13,482 nt of DNA from Actinomycetota bacterium (GTDB taxonomy: Bacteria > Actinomycetota > Actinomycetes > S36-B12 > UBA10799), in assembly GCA_030837445.1 (NCBI GenBank), contig JAUPKM010000114.1, forward strand, positions 1 through 13,482, in the 5' to 3' direction. Under the pieces are notes generated by a model. That model was not told where the DNA came from and did not search any database. It saw nothing but the letters and a program-made list of their open reading frames with translations. This document shows, piece by piece, positions 6,045 through 13,018 of the stretch (the stretch's first letter is position 1; every line of letters begins with the position of its first letter). A program made the position numbers and the translations under genes.

Positions 6045-6872
6045 TCAGGCGCGATGCTCGGTCCAGGCTTGGCCATCCCAGAATCGTTGCCGACCAGGCT
6101 CGTCGGGTGCCGGGTACCAGCCCGCCGGCGGAGTGGTCGCGGGGGCTGGGGCCGCAATGGCAGTAGGTGCAGCAGGTGGGGCCGGCGGCGCGACGGCCGG
6201 TGCCGGTGGCGCGACGGCCGGCGCCGCGCCCGGGACTGCCGGTGCAACCCCAGCGGCACCGAAACCGGCCACGGCAGTCGGCGCTGACCGGGGCTTCCGG
6301 GACCGCTTGACGACCCCGACAATCAACAGCACAAGACCCACCAGGCCGACCAATGCCCCGAATCCGAGTGCGAGCAGCCAGCCGAATGCCCGCCCGAAGG
6401 AGGAACCCAACCCTGGGCCGACGATTACCTGACCCGGGGAATCGGAGGCAATCGTGATCCGGTAGTCACCGGCACTGTTGGCATCGAAGGCGGCGACACC
6501 AACGTAGGTGTTGTTCCCCCGAGTCACGGTCTCCATCATCGACACGGAATCCACCTGCACCGGACCGCCGGGACCGCTGATGGTGATGTCCGAGGGCGTC
6601 AACCGACCACTTCGGTTTCCGCCGTACTGGCTGGTGTACCCGATGCCCTCGTAGACCACGTAGCGCCCGGGCTGCAGGGACTGTGTCACCGTCCCGGGAA
6701 CACCGATCGTAGGCGCGGTCATCGTGTCAATGACACCTGAACCCGCCACAGCCTGATAGCCCGAGAATCCGGCGATCACAGCTCCGACCAGCATCATTAC
6801 GACACCGACCCAGATCAGGGCCTTTCCTTTCGGGCGAGCGGGCTCGACTGCGGTCCCGTCCGAAACGGTCAT
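6045..6872 (-). CDS. Two-TM membrane protein with C-terminal DUF2510 domain
   Basis: A 275-residue protein of unknown function. A basic N-terminus precedes TM1 (about 18-38), an extracytoplasmic domain of about 120 residues (40-160) with predicted beta strands, TM2 (about 163-188) followed by a basic stop-transfer stretch (KRSRKPR), a long Ala/Pro linker (about 197-246) with a duplicated PAVAPPA heptad, and a C-terminal DUF2510 module with GWYPAPDEPGRQRFWDGQAW (251-270). DUF2510 is a short actinobacterial module attached to many membrane proteins; its role is not established. On this topology it would be cytoplasmic. The ATG at 6872 follows AGGAGGTG at about 5 nt. It ends 20 bp from the convergent dapD stop. 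It lies 57 bp after gltA and may be cotranscribed with it or use the candidate -10 at 6918-6923. Confidence 0.85.
   Translation of the reverse strand: MTVSDGTAVEPARPKGKALIWVGVVMMLVGAVIAGFSGYQAVAGSGVIDTMTAPTIGVPGTVTQSLQPGRYVVYEGIGYTSQYGGNRSGRLTPSDITISGPGGPVQVDSVSMMETVTRGNNTYVGVAAFDANSAGDYRITIASDSPGQVIVGPGLGSSFGRAFGWLLALGFGALVGLVGLVLLIVGVVKRSRKPRSAPTAVAGFGAAGVAPAVPGAAPAVAPPAPAVAPPAPPAAPTAIAAPAPATTPPAGWYPAPDEPGRQRFWDGQAWTEHRA
6181..6222 (-). repeat. Two-copy 21-bp tandem repeat in the DUF2510 gene linker
   Basis: Copies at 6181-6201 and 6202-6222 match at 19 of 21 bases and encode two PAVAPPA heptads (residues 218-231). It probably arose by slippage or duplication in a Pro/Ala linker, where length is little constrained. 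Confidence 0.7.
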
Positions 6873-6917
6873 GAAACACCTCCTGGGTTAGAGCGAGAAC
6901 AGGCCGGTTGGCCAGTC

Positions 6918-6923
6918 AGAATA
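6918..6923 (-). promoter_or_regulatory. Candidate -10 element TATTCT for the DUF2510 gene
   Basis: On the minus strand TATTCT (TANNNT) lies just after the gltA stop and about 45 nt before the DUF2510 ATG. It would give a leader of about 40 nt containing the AGGAGGTG ribosome binding site. A short GGCC-GGTT-GGCC inverted repeat (6902-6913) lies just downstream. No clear -35. Confidence 0.3.
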
Positions 6924-6929
6924 GCCCGG

Positions 6930-8213
6930 TCAGCGCTGGTCGGCAGGATGCCAGTCTCGTTCGGTGGCACCGATGTAGACCTGCCGGGGACGTCCGATCT
7001 TGGTGGCCGGGTCCGCAATCATCTCCCGCCACTGCGCGATCCAGCCGGGCAGCCGACCGAGAGCGAACAATACGGTGAACATGTCCGCCGGGAAGCCCAT
7101 CGCCTTGTAGATCAGTCCGGTGTAGAAATCCACGTTCGGGTAGAGCTTCCGCGAGATGAAGAAGTCATCCGCCAACGCGATCGCCTCAAGGTCCCGTGCG
7201 ATGTCGAGCAATGGATCCGACACATTCAGGTGCTCGAGCACCTCGTCCGCCTTGGCCGCGATGATGGCCGCGCGCGGATCGTAGTTCTTGTAGACCCGAT
7301 GACCGAACCCCATCAGTTTGACGCCGGGTTCCCTTGCCTTGACTCGGTTGACGAACGTTCGGGCATCGGCACCGGAGGCCTGAATTCCCTCCAGCATCTG
7401 CAGCACGGCCTGGTTGGCGCCGCCATGGAGGGGACCGAAGAGGGCGTTCACCCCCGCGCTCACACTGGCGAAGAGGTTGGCATGGGACGAGCCGACCAGC
7501 CGGACGGTCGAGGTGGAGCAGTTCTGCTCATGGTCGGCATGCAGTACCAGCAGCATGTCCAAGGCCCGTGCCAGGACAGGGTCCACGACATAGGGTTCGG
7601 CCGGCCAACCAAAGGTCATCCGGAGGAAGTTCTCCACCAGACCGAGCGAGTTGTCCGGGTAGAGAAGGGGCTGGCCGAGCGCGGTGCGATGGGCGTAGGC
7701 GGCGATCGTGGGGACTTTTGCCAACAGCCGAATGGTGGAGATCTCCACCTGTTCGGGGTCAAACGGGTCCAACGAGTCCTGGTAGAAGGTCGACAGGGCG
7801 CTGACTGCGCTGGACAACACTGGCATCGGGTGGGCGTCGGAGGGGAAGCCTGCGAAGAACCGCTTCAAGTCCTCGTGCAGCATGGTGTGGATTCGGATCC
7901 GCTCGCTGAAGGCGGCCAACTCCTTGGCCGTCGGCAACTCGCCGTAGATCAGCAGGAACGAGGTCTCCAGGAAGGTGGACTTCGCAGCCAGCTGTTCGAT
8001 CGGGTAGCCCCGATAGCGCAGAATTCCCCGGTCCCCATCGATGTAGGTGATGGCGGAGGTGCAGGCGGCGGTGTTGATGAAACCGTGATCCAACGCGACG
8101 TCGCCGGTGCTTCGCAGCAGCGACGACACGTCCAGGCCCGACTCCCCTTGGGTCGACCGGACGACAGGTAGCTCGATGGTGCCACTGGGGTGCGTCAGGC
8201 TTACTTCGCTCAT
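6930..8213 (-). CDS. gltA: Citrate synthase (type II, GltA2/CitA-like)
   Basis: A 427-residue citrate synthase that condenses acetyl-CoA and oxaloacetate to citrate at the TCA-cycle entry. The catalytic triad is visible: His263 in GPLHGG, His305 in MGFGHRVYKNYDPRA, Asp362 in LYPNVDFYTG. Conserved blocks ITYIDGDRGILRYRGYPIEQ, HTMLHEDLKRFF and HADHEQNCSTSTVRLVGSSH match the large hexameric GltA type of mycobacteria, with the same overall length. The start is set at ATG 8213: the frame continues 22 codons upstream, but that stretch has no family similarity, and TACGGT sits exactly 6 nt before 8213, so translation of a leaderless transcript is likely. It follows dapC on the same strand with a 77-bp gap containing a hairpin. 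Confidence 0.96.
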   Translation of the reverse strand: MSEVSLTHPSGTIELPVVRSTQGESGLDVSSLLRSTGDVALDHGFINTAACTSAITYIDGDRGILRYRGYPIEQLAAKSTFLETSFLLIYGELPTAKELAAFSERIRIHTMLHEDLKRFFAGFPSDAHPMPVLSSAVSALSTFYQDSLDPFDPEQVEISTIRLLAKVPTIAAYAHRTALGQPLLYPDNSLGLVENFLRMTFGWPAEPYVVDPVLARALDMLLVLHADHEQNCSTSTVRLVGSSHANLFASVSAGVNALFGPLHGGANQAVLQMLEGIQASGADARTFVNRVKAREPGVKLMGFGHRVYKNYDPRAAIIAAKADEVLEHLNVSDPLLDIARDLEAIALADDFFISRKLYPNVDFYTGLIYKAMGFPADMFTVLFALGRLPGWIAQWREMIADPATKIGRPRQVYIGATERDWHPADQR

Positions 8214-8219
8214 GACTGC

Positions 8220-8225
8220 ACCGTA
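8220..8225 (-). promoter_or_regulatory. -10 element TACGGT for leaderless gltA
   Basis: On the minus strand TACGGT is followed by GCAGTC and then the ATG at 8213, the same hexamer and spacing seen before dapE. No Shine-Dalgarno sequence is present in the six intervening bases. It supports both the promoter and the choice of start codon. Confidence 0.55.
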
Positions 8226-8243
8226 GCGCCAGCACCCGTCGGA

Positions 8244-8264
8244 CCGGAATGCGGCGGCATCCGG
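8244..8264 (-). terminator. Imperfect hairpin after dapC
   Basis: An 8-bp stem with one bulged base and a 4-nt loop (plus-strand arms CCGGA-A-TGC and GCA-TCCGG) lies 27 nt past the dapC stop and about 20 bp upstream of the gltA -10 element. It may end the fdx-dapC transcript. No T-run follows. Confidence 0.35.
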
Positions 8265-8290
8265 AAACCCCTCGGTCACCCCCGGGTCGG

Positions 8291-9382
8291 CTACCGGTCC
8301 GCCATTGCGGCGATCCGGGAGGCCGCCATCTCCACCCGGTCATCCGGGGCAGTCAGGGCGATTCGGACATGTTCAGCGCCGGCCGGTCCGTAGAAGTCGC
8401 CGGGGGCCACCAGTATCCCCCGCTCCGCCAACCGGGTCACCGTCTCGCGGCATCGTCGACCCTCTGTCACCCAGAGGTAGAGGCCCCCGTCAGACTCATC
8501 CACTCTGAATCCACCGGCCGCCAACCCGGCGAGCAGCAACTCACGCCGGCGACGGTAGCGCTCCCGCTGTTCCTGGGCGTGTCGATCGTCGCCGTAGGCA
8601 GCGGTCGCCGCGGCCTGAATCGGTGTCGGCACCATCATTCCCGCATGTTTGCGGACCTCCAACAGCCGTCCAACGATCGCCGAATCTCCGCCGACGAATC
8701 CGAATCGGTAGCCGGCCATATTTGACCGTTTGGACAGCGAGTGCACGACCAGCAGTCCGGAATGGTCCCCACCGCACACTCTCGGATCCAGCAGCGACGG
8801 ATCTGGCCCCTGCCAGGACAGGCCGGCGTAGCACTCGTCGGATACGACGATCGTCCCCCTTGCGCGAGCCCAGTCGACCACCTTGGCGAGGTGCTCGGTA
8901 CCCAACACCCGCCCGTTCGGGTTGGCCGGCGAATTCAGCCAGAGCAGTGCCGGGGCGGCAGGACCCCAGGAGACCGTCGAGTCAGTCGGGACCGGCCTCG
9001 CGCCGGCAATCAGCGCGCCGATCTGATAGGTCGGATACGCCAGTTCCGGGTAACCGACCGCCGCGCCGGCACCCAACCCGAGAAGTGTCGGCAACCAGGC
9101 CACCAACTCCTTCGTGCCCAGCACGGGCAGGATGTCAGTGGTCGCCAACTCGACGGATCGGTTACGGGACAGCCAACCCCGGATGGCCTCCCGCAACTCG
9201 TGGGTGCCCTGCGTCGTCGGGTACCCAGGCGCATCAGCTGACGCGGTCAAGGCGTCAGTCACGATGGCTGGGGAGGGGTCGACCGGCGTACCGACGCTCA
9301 GATCGACGATCCCGGCCGGGTGTTGTTGCGCTGTCCGGCGGGCCTGTCCGAGCGAGTCCCAGGGGAAATCGGGTAGCTGCAC
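8291..9382 (-). CDS. dapC: Succinyldiaminopimelate transaminase (actinobacterial DapC, TIGR03539-like)
   Basis: A 363-residue fold-type I PLP aminotransferase that converts N-succinyl-2-amino-6-oxopimelate to N-succinyl-LL-DAP using glutamate, the step between DapD and DapE. Seen: opening FPWDSLGQAR and GIVDLSVGTPVDPSP (24-38), GYPTTQGTHELREA (53-66), NSPANPNGR (150-158), SDECYAGL (181-188, Asp182 contacts the pyridine), HSLSKRSNMAGYRFGF (214-229) with the PLP-binding Lys218 and Arg226, and EHVRIALTA with Arg340 expected to bind the substrate carboxylate. Blocks such as KHAGMMVPTPIQAA and RGILVAPGDFYGPAG match M. tuberculosis Rv1178. The GTG start lies 1 bp after the ferredoxin stop, so the two are almost certainly translated in a coupled way. 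Confidence 0.93.
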   Translation of the reverse strand: MQLPDFPWDSLGQARRTAQQHPAGIVDLSVGTPVDPSPAIVTDALTASADAPGYPTTQGTHELREAIRGWLSRNRSVELATTDILPVLGTKELVAWLPTLLGLGAGAAVGYPELAYPTYQIGALIAGARPVPTDSTVSWGPAAPALLWLNSPANPNGRVLGTEHLAKVVDWARARGTIVVSDECYAGLSWQGPDPSLLDPRVCGGDHSGLLVVHSLSKRSNMAGYRFGFVGGDSAIVGRLLEVRKHAGMMVPTPIQAAATAAYGDDRHAQEQRERYRRRRELLLAGLAAGGFRVDESDGGLYLWVTEGRRCRETVTRLAERGILVAPGDFYGPAGAEHVRIALTAPDDRVEMAASRIAAMADR

Positions 9383-9383
9383 G

Positions 9384-9710
9384 CTACTCGTCGTGCTCCT
9401 GGGGCGGCAATGCCACTACCAGCGGCACGTCCTTCGGGATCAAGCCGAGTTTCGCGGCACCACCAGGGGAGCCGAGGTCATCGAAGAACTCAGCATTCGC
9501 GGCCGTGTAGTCCTTCCACTCCTCCGGCACATCGTCCTCGTAGAAGATGGCTTCGACCGGGCAGACCGGCTCGCAGGCGCCGCAGTCGACGCACTCATCA
9601 GGCTGGATGTAGAGCATCCGCTCGCCCTCGTAGATGCAATCCACCGGGCACTCTTCGATGCAGGCCTTATCTTTGAGGTCGACACATCCCTCGGCGATGA
9701 CGTAGGTCAC
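9384..9710 (-). CDS. fdxA: Seven-iron ferredoxin (FdxA/FdxC type)
   Basis: A 108-residue small electron carrier, opening MTYVIAEGC. Cysteines 9, 17 and 50 are expected to bind a [3Fe-4S] cluster and 21, 40, 43 and 46 a [4Fe-4S] cluster; Cys25 corresponds to the free cysteine of Azotobacter-type 7Fe ferredoxins. CPVDCIYEG and DECVDCGACEPVCPVEAIFYE are classic blocks. The acidic C-terminus ends in EHDE. The start is GTG 9710, not the upstream ATG at 9752, because the mycobacterial protein begins MTYVI and GAGGAG (9717-9722) precedes it at 6 nt. It is paired with dapC as in M. tuberculosis (Rv1177-Rv1178). The redox partner is unknown; a transaminase needs no ferredoxin, so the link is positional. 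Confidence 0.93.
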   Translation of the reverse strand: MTYVIAEGCVDLKDKACIEECPVDCIYEGERMLYIQPDECVDCGACEPVCPVEAIFYEDDVPEEWKDYTAANAEFFDDLGSPGGAAKLGLIPKDVPLVVALPPQEHDE

Positions 9711-9716
9711 CTTGAA

Positions 9717-9722
9717 CTCCTC
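9717..9722 (-). promoter_or_regulatory. Ribosome binding site fixing the ferredoxin start
   Basis: GAGGAG on the minus strand lies 6 nt before GTG 9710. It lies inside the longer alternative frame that would start at 9752, so it argues against that longer start. Confidence 0.75.
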
Positions 9723-9820
9723 ATATTTGAAGGGGCGGGCGATGACAGCCATCGTGGCAGACCACCCCGCTGCGTTGACACCGGGAGTCTATGCCCGGGC
9801 AAGGGAAGTAGCACCACAGC

Positions 9821-11656
9821 TCAGTCGCACTTCACACCCAGCGATGCAACATAGTGCGTGACGAAGTTCTGGCTGTTGACTGGCACGCCGTCCTTGATGA
9901 AGATCCGATCCACTGAGACATCGAACGGTCCACCAGAAGCCGACCGGCACGTCGCCGAGGTTCCTCGGAACCGGGAATCGGAGATCTTCGATTCGATCCG
10001 GTCGAACCTCTTGGTCCCGTAGATGGTGACGTTGATGGAGTCGTCGGTCATCGAAGAGCGAATCAGGATGGGCTGATCCGTGTCGTTCCGGAATTTCAGG
10101 TCAAGCCTGTCCCAGACCACGGTCGCCTCCAGTCCAGGCGTGTAGCGAGGTATGTACAGGGTGTGCGCCTCCTGCTCAACTCGCTCCAGGCCGGCGAAGA
10201 AAGCGGCGGTCCAGATAGCTGTTGTCGCGGTCGAGACACCGCCGCCCATCGACGGTACGAGTTGTGAGCCCTCACCGACGACGAGGCCCTTCGTGAAGCC
10301 GTTCTCCTCGGTCCGCTCCCCGACGGTGTCGTTCATCGAGAAGACTTCGCCCGGCTGCAGCACCTTGCCGTCGATCCGTTTGGAGGCACCACCAATGTTG
10401 ATTGTGCGGTACTCGGCCGGCTCGAACTTCTGGGTAAAGGAGGCCAGCATGTCCGGTGTGCTCACCCCTGGCGCCTGGCTGGCCGAGTAGTCCGGTTTGA
10501 GTTCCGTCAGGTCGACCGTGACGCTTCGCTCGTCGCCGGACTTGGCCAGCACATCGATCAGCCCGCGGCCGATCTGCTCCGGCGCGATCCTGCGTCCATC
10601 CTGCGACGGGGTCATCTGGGGGTTGCCGTCGACCACTGTGTACTCAGCGTCCTTGGTCGGCTGCAAGCCGGGCAACTGATTGCCGATCCGCTCCAACAAT
10701 GCGGTGCCGTCGACCTGAGCCACGAGTTGCTCGTCGGTGGCCTGATAGGACAGGACCGCCGCGATATCTGCTGGCGATGCAGTCAGCGTGTTGTCGCCGA
10801 CCCGGAACACGACCGGCCCGGAGACGGCCTGTTTCGCCTCATTCGCCGCGATATCTGCGGCGGTGTCATCCGCCATCGTGGGTGCCACCGGTGTGGTCTG
10901 CAACTGCACCGACTCCTGCCCGGACAACACTGCGTCCCTGACTGCGACGGCTGCCGACTCCTGGTCGATCTCGGCGCCGGGGCGCCCGGGCCGGACTACC
11001 GGATTTGTCCCGTCGAAGACCACCGCGGGTTCGGCGAGGGTCTGTTCGCTGCGCAATTGGAGATCCTCCAACGCCGCTGCCATCGGGGCGTTGTCCACAG
11101 TTCCGATGGCAGCGACTTCGCCGCCGCCAAAGATGGCCCGAGGCAAGTCCCACGGCAACCAACGGTTTGTGCTCGCCCGATCGACCGTCGCCTCGACGTT
11201 CAGATTGACCAGACTCCGGGGCAGCATCGCCTGAGTGCCAGCAGCCTCCACCGCTATCTGTTCACCCGAGATCCGTTGCCACTCCGAGCTGAGTCGACTC
11301 TGCGCCTCCTGCCGGCTGAGAGAACCGACATCCACGCCCATCACGGTGGTGCCGGCCGGTGTCGAGTCGGACCCCACCGCAACCGACAGCAGATAGCCGG
11401 CGGCTAACGCCGCAACTGCTACGACGGCGCGCCTAGGATGCCGTCGAACGGAAGCTACAAGCTTGGGAGCACCTGTCCGAAGCGCCTGCCAACCCGCTTT
11501 TGCCCCGCGGACGGCCCACTCACGGATCACGTCGAACACGACCACCAGCAGCGCCCGGAGGCGGGACATGACTTTCTTCAGGAAGGCGACGGCGGTCCGC
11601 CCCGGCTCAGGCGGTCGCGCCGGCGTCACCGGACGATCATCGACTTGCTGACTCAC
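9821..11656 (-). CDS. VanW-family protein with peptidoglycan-binding-like domains, membrane anchored
   Basis: A 611-residue probable cell-envelope protein. The N-terminal 75 residues are basic and cytoplasmic, followed by a single TM segment (about 76-95, AVVAVAALAAGYLLSVAVG), then a large extracytoplasmic part opening with VMGVDVGSLSRQEA. Two alpha/beta regions (about 210-390) fit the putative PG_binding_4 domain common ahead of VanW. The VanW domain spans about 416-549 with RTINIGGASKRIDGKVLQPG, VFSMNDTVG, SMGGGVSTATT (469-479), the YIPRYTPGLEATV stretch and LDLKFRNDT. The tail has cysteines at 570 and 610 that could form a disulfide. VanW's function is unresolved; vancomycin resistance should not be inferred from it. 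The GTG at 11656 is chosen because GGAGG (11661-11665) precedes it at 4 nt; an upstream in-frame extension overlaps the divergent promoter region. Confidence 0.85.
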   Translation of the reverse strand: MSQQVDDRPVTPARPPEPGRTAVAFLKKVMSRLRALLVVVFDVIREWAVRGAKAGWQALRTGAPKLVASVRRHPRRAVVAVAALAAGYLLSVAVGSDSTPAGTTVMGVDVGSLSRQEAQSRLSSEWQRISGEQIAVEAAGTQAMLPRSLVNLNVEATVDRASTNRWLPWDLPRAIFGGGEVAAIGTVDNAPMAAALEDLQLRSEQTLAEPAVVFDGTNPVVRPGRPGAEIDQESAAVAVRDAVLSGQESVQLQTTPVAPTMADDTAADIAANEAKQAVSGPVVFRVGDNTLTASPADIAAVLSYQATDEQLVAQVDGTALLERIGNQLPGLQPTKDAEYTVVDGNPQMTPSQDGRRIAPEQIGRGLIDVLAKSGDERSVTVDLTELKPDYSASQAPGVSTPDMLASFTQKFEPAEYRTINIGGASKRIDGKVLQPGEVFSMNDTVGERTEENGFTKGLVVGEGSQLVPSMGGGVSTATTAIWTAAFFAGLERVEQEAHTLYIPRYTPGLEATVVWDRLDLKFRNDTDQPILIRSSMTDDSINVTIYGTKRFDRIESKISDSRFRGTSATCRSASGGPFDVSVDRIFIKDGVPVNSQNFVTHYVASLGVKCD

Positions 11657-11660
11657 TGGA

Positions 11661-11665
11661 CCTCC
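11661..11665 (-). promoter_or_regulatory. Ribosome binding site fixing the VanW-protein start
   Basis: GGAGG on the minus strand lies 4 nt before GTG 11656. The open frame continues a further 71 codons to 11869 into the start of the divergent RibD-like gene, which is unlikely to be coding. Confidence 0.65.
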
Positions 11666-11829
11666 GCGCGAGAATGGTCTCGACGCTGATCGCGCACGCA
11701 ACTGCAAACCGGCCGTGACCACGACGATTGTTCTCGATGGTAGGCGCTGGACCGGCCGGCGCCGGGACGCCACGCGGCGGGATTTCCCCGCCCCGCGTAG
11801 CCTCGTGGTCTCCACCGCCTCGCAGATTC
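11666..11829. promoter_or_regulatory. Divergent promoter region between the VanW and RibD-like genes
   Basis: Two TANNNT hexamers lie in suitable places: TACCAT on the minus strand (11737-11742), giving a VanW leader of about 75 nt, and TAGCCT on the plus strand (11798-11803), giving a RibD-like leader of about 30 nt. Neither has a convincing -35. A CCGGCCGG palindrome (11752-11759) lies between them. I see no gene or riboswitch here. Confidence 0.3.
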
Positions 11830-11840
11830 GGGAGTCACCG

Positions 11841-12455
11841 ATGACCACTGTCCTTTCGACCCTGTTCATCTCGCTCGATGGCGTTGCCGAGATCGATCCT
11901 GACTGGCACTTCCCCTACTTCGACGAGGCCATGGGGAAAGCCGTGGGACAGGACTACGCAGACACAGACGTGCTCGTCCTCGGACGCGTCACCTACGACA
12001 GCTTCGCGGGCGCCTGGCCGGAGCGGGAGGCCGACGGCGGGGAGGACGCCACCTTCGCAGCCGAGCTCGGCGACCTGCGCAAGATCGTCGCCACACGCGG
12101 GTCGCAGGACCTGGGCTGGCGCAACGCGGAGCGGAGCAACGACATCGTCGCGACGGTTGCGCAACTGCGGGCGGACCAGAGCTTGGGCAAGGTGTTGGTC
12201 GCAGGCTCGCTGTCGGTGGTTCGACAGCTGCTGGCGGCAGGGCTGATCGACGAGTTGAGGCTGCTGGTACACCCAGTTGCGGCTGGCCGCGGAGAGCATC
12301 TGTTCGACCCGGCCGCGCCCATTCAGCCCTTGCAGTTGCTGCGCTCTGCCGTCTTCCCGACCGGCGTTGTCCAACTTGTCTACGCGCCGGCGGAGTTGCC
12401 TGGCAGCGCGGACTATCGGGATGTCACCGACCACCTTCCCGGCGCTGAGGACTGA
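11841..12455 (+). CDS. RibD C-terminal / dihydrofolate-reductase-family protein
   Basis: A 204-residue protein with one RibD_C/DHFR-like NADPH-binding domain. Seen: FISLDGVAEID (9-19), LVLGRVTYDSFAGAWP (45-60), KVLVAGSLSVVRQLLAAGLIDELRL (117-141) and HPVAAGRGEHLF (144-155). These match the stand-alone 'dihydrofolate reductase family' proteins of actinobacteria. The deaminase half of true riboflavin RibD is missing, and no other riboflavin gene is nearby, so the substrate is unknown; some RibD-like proteins can reduce dihydrofolate. ATG 11841 is preceded by GGGAG (11830-11834) at 6 nt. It is divergent from the VanW gene and convergent with the flavin reductase gene, so it is probably transcribed alone. 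Confidence 0.85.
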   Translation: MTTVLSTLFISLDGVAEIDPDWHFPYFDEAMGKAVGQDYADTDVLVLGRVTYDSFAGAWPEREADGGEDATFAAELGDLRKIVATRGSQDLGWRNAERSNDIVATVAQLRADQSLGKVLVAGSLSVVRQLLAAGLIDELRLLVHPVAAGRGEHLFDPAAPIQPLQLLRSAVFPTGVVQLVYAPAELPGSADYRDVTDHLPGAED

Positions 12456-12483
12456 GCTCGGTTCGAAGGCGTTTGACTGCGGT

Positions 12484-12499
12484 CGCTGCTGCTGCAGCG
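12484..12499. terminator. Small hairpin between convergent genes
   Basis: CGCTGC (12484-12489) and GCAGCG (12494-12499) form a 6-bp stem with a 4-nt TGCT loop. It lies 28 bp after the RibD-like stop and directly after the flavin reductase stop, so it could end transcripts from both sides. The stem is short and no T-run is present. Confidence 0.3.
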
Positions 12500-12500
12500 G

Positions 12501-13004
12501 CTACTGCCCGGCGCCGAGCTGGCGGAAGTGATGCCGGTAGTAGAGCAGCGGCTCGCGATCGTCGGCCGGCGACAGGGACTCGACCCGCCCGACCAGAATG
12601 TCGTGGTCACCGCCCGGGAACGCTGCATGGGTCCGACATTCGAGATGGGCGAGGGCGCCTGAGACGAGCAGGGCTCCGCTTGTTGGGCCACGCGTGCTGG
12701 CGACTCCGGCGAATTGTCCGGCCAGCGGCCGGCCCCGTTGGGCAAACCAGGCCGCTTGGGGCTCCGAATCGGCAGACAGGATGCTGACTGCCCAGCGAGT
12801 GGCGGCGGTGACAGCCTCGTGAAAGCGGGAACCGCGGTCCACGCAGACCAGCACCAGGGCAGGAGCCAACGAGACCGACGTGAAGGAGTTCGCCGTCATC
12901 GCGTGGTCGACACCATCGACACAGGTCGACACGACAACCACACCGGTGGCGTAGCGGGCCAGGACGTGACGAAACTGCGCCGGGTCTATCTCGCCGTCAC
13001 TCAC
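12501..13004 (-). CDS. Flavin reductase domain protein (FMN-binding split barrel)
   Basis: A 167-residue single-domain protein of the flavin reductase-like family, which binds FMN and often passes reduced flavin to a partner monooxygenase using NAD(P)H. Seen: FRHVLARYATGVVVVST (11-27), AMTANSFTSVSLAPALVLVC (35-54), then the typical SILSADSEPQAAWFA and a late GDHDILVGRVESL motif, where the GDH-x-ILVGRV pattern is the family signature. No partner oxygenase is in the window. The GTG start at 13004 lies 14 bp after the mshB stop. Upstream is TAGGGT 7 nt before the GTG, which can be read either as a weak AGGG ribosome site or as a -10 element for a second, leaderless transcript. Confidence 0.88.
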   Translation of the reverse strand: MSDGEIDPAQFRHVLARYATGVVVVSTCVDGVDHAMTANSFTSVSLAPALVLVCVDRGSRFHEAVTAATRWAVSILSADSEPQAAWFAQRGRPLAGQFAGVASTRGPTSGALLVSGALAHLECRTHAAFPGGDHDILVGRVESLSPADDREPLLYYRHHFRQLGAGQ

Positions 13005-13011
13005 ACGCCAG

Positions 13012-13017
13012 ACCCTA
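13012..13017 (-). promoter_or_regulatory. Possible internal -10 element TAGGGT for the flavin reductase gene
   Basis: On the minus strand TAGGGT lies between the mshB stop and the flavin reductase GTG, with 7 nt to the start codon. This resembles the leaderless layout seen elsewhere in the window, but AGGG can equally serve as a weak ribosome binding site in an mshB cotranscript. Confidence 0.25.
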
Positions 13018-13018
13018 C

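Noticed and set aside
6948..8171. A 407-codon open frame on the plus strand antisense to citrate synthase
   Set aside because: The minus-strand frame encodes an unmistakable citrate synthase. The antisense frame has no recognisable domain and is expected from GC-rich third positions.
8214..8279. A longer citrate synthase starting 22 codons upstream
   Set aside because: The extra residues have no family match and the region contains the TACGGT element and a hairpin, so it is promoter sequence.
9821..11656. VanW protein as a vancomycin-resistance determinant
   Set aside because: No vanHAX, vanS or vanR genes are present, and VanW domains are common in susceptible actinobacteria.
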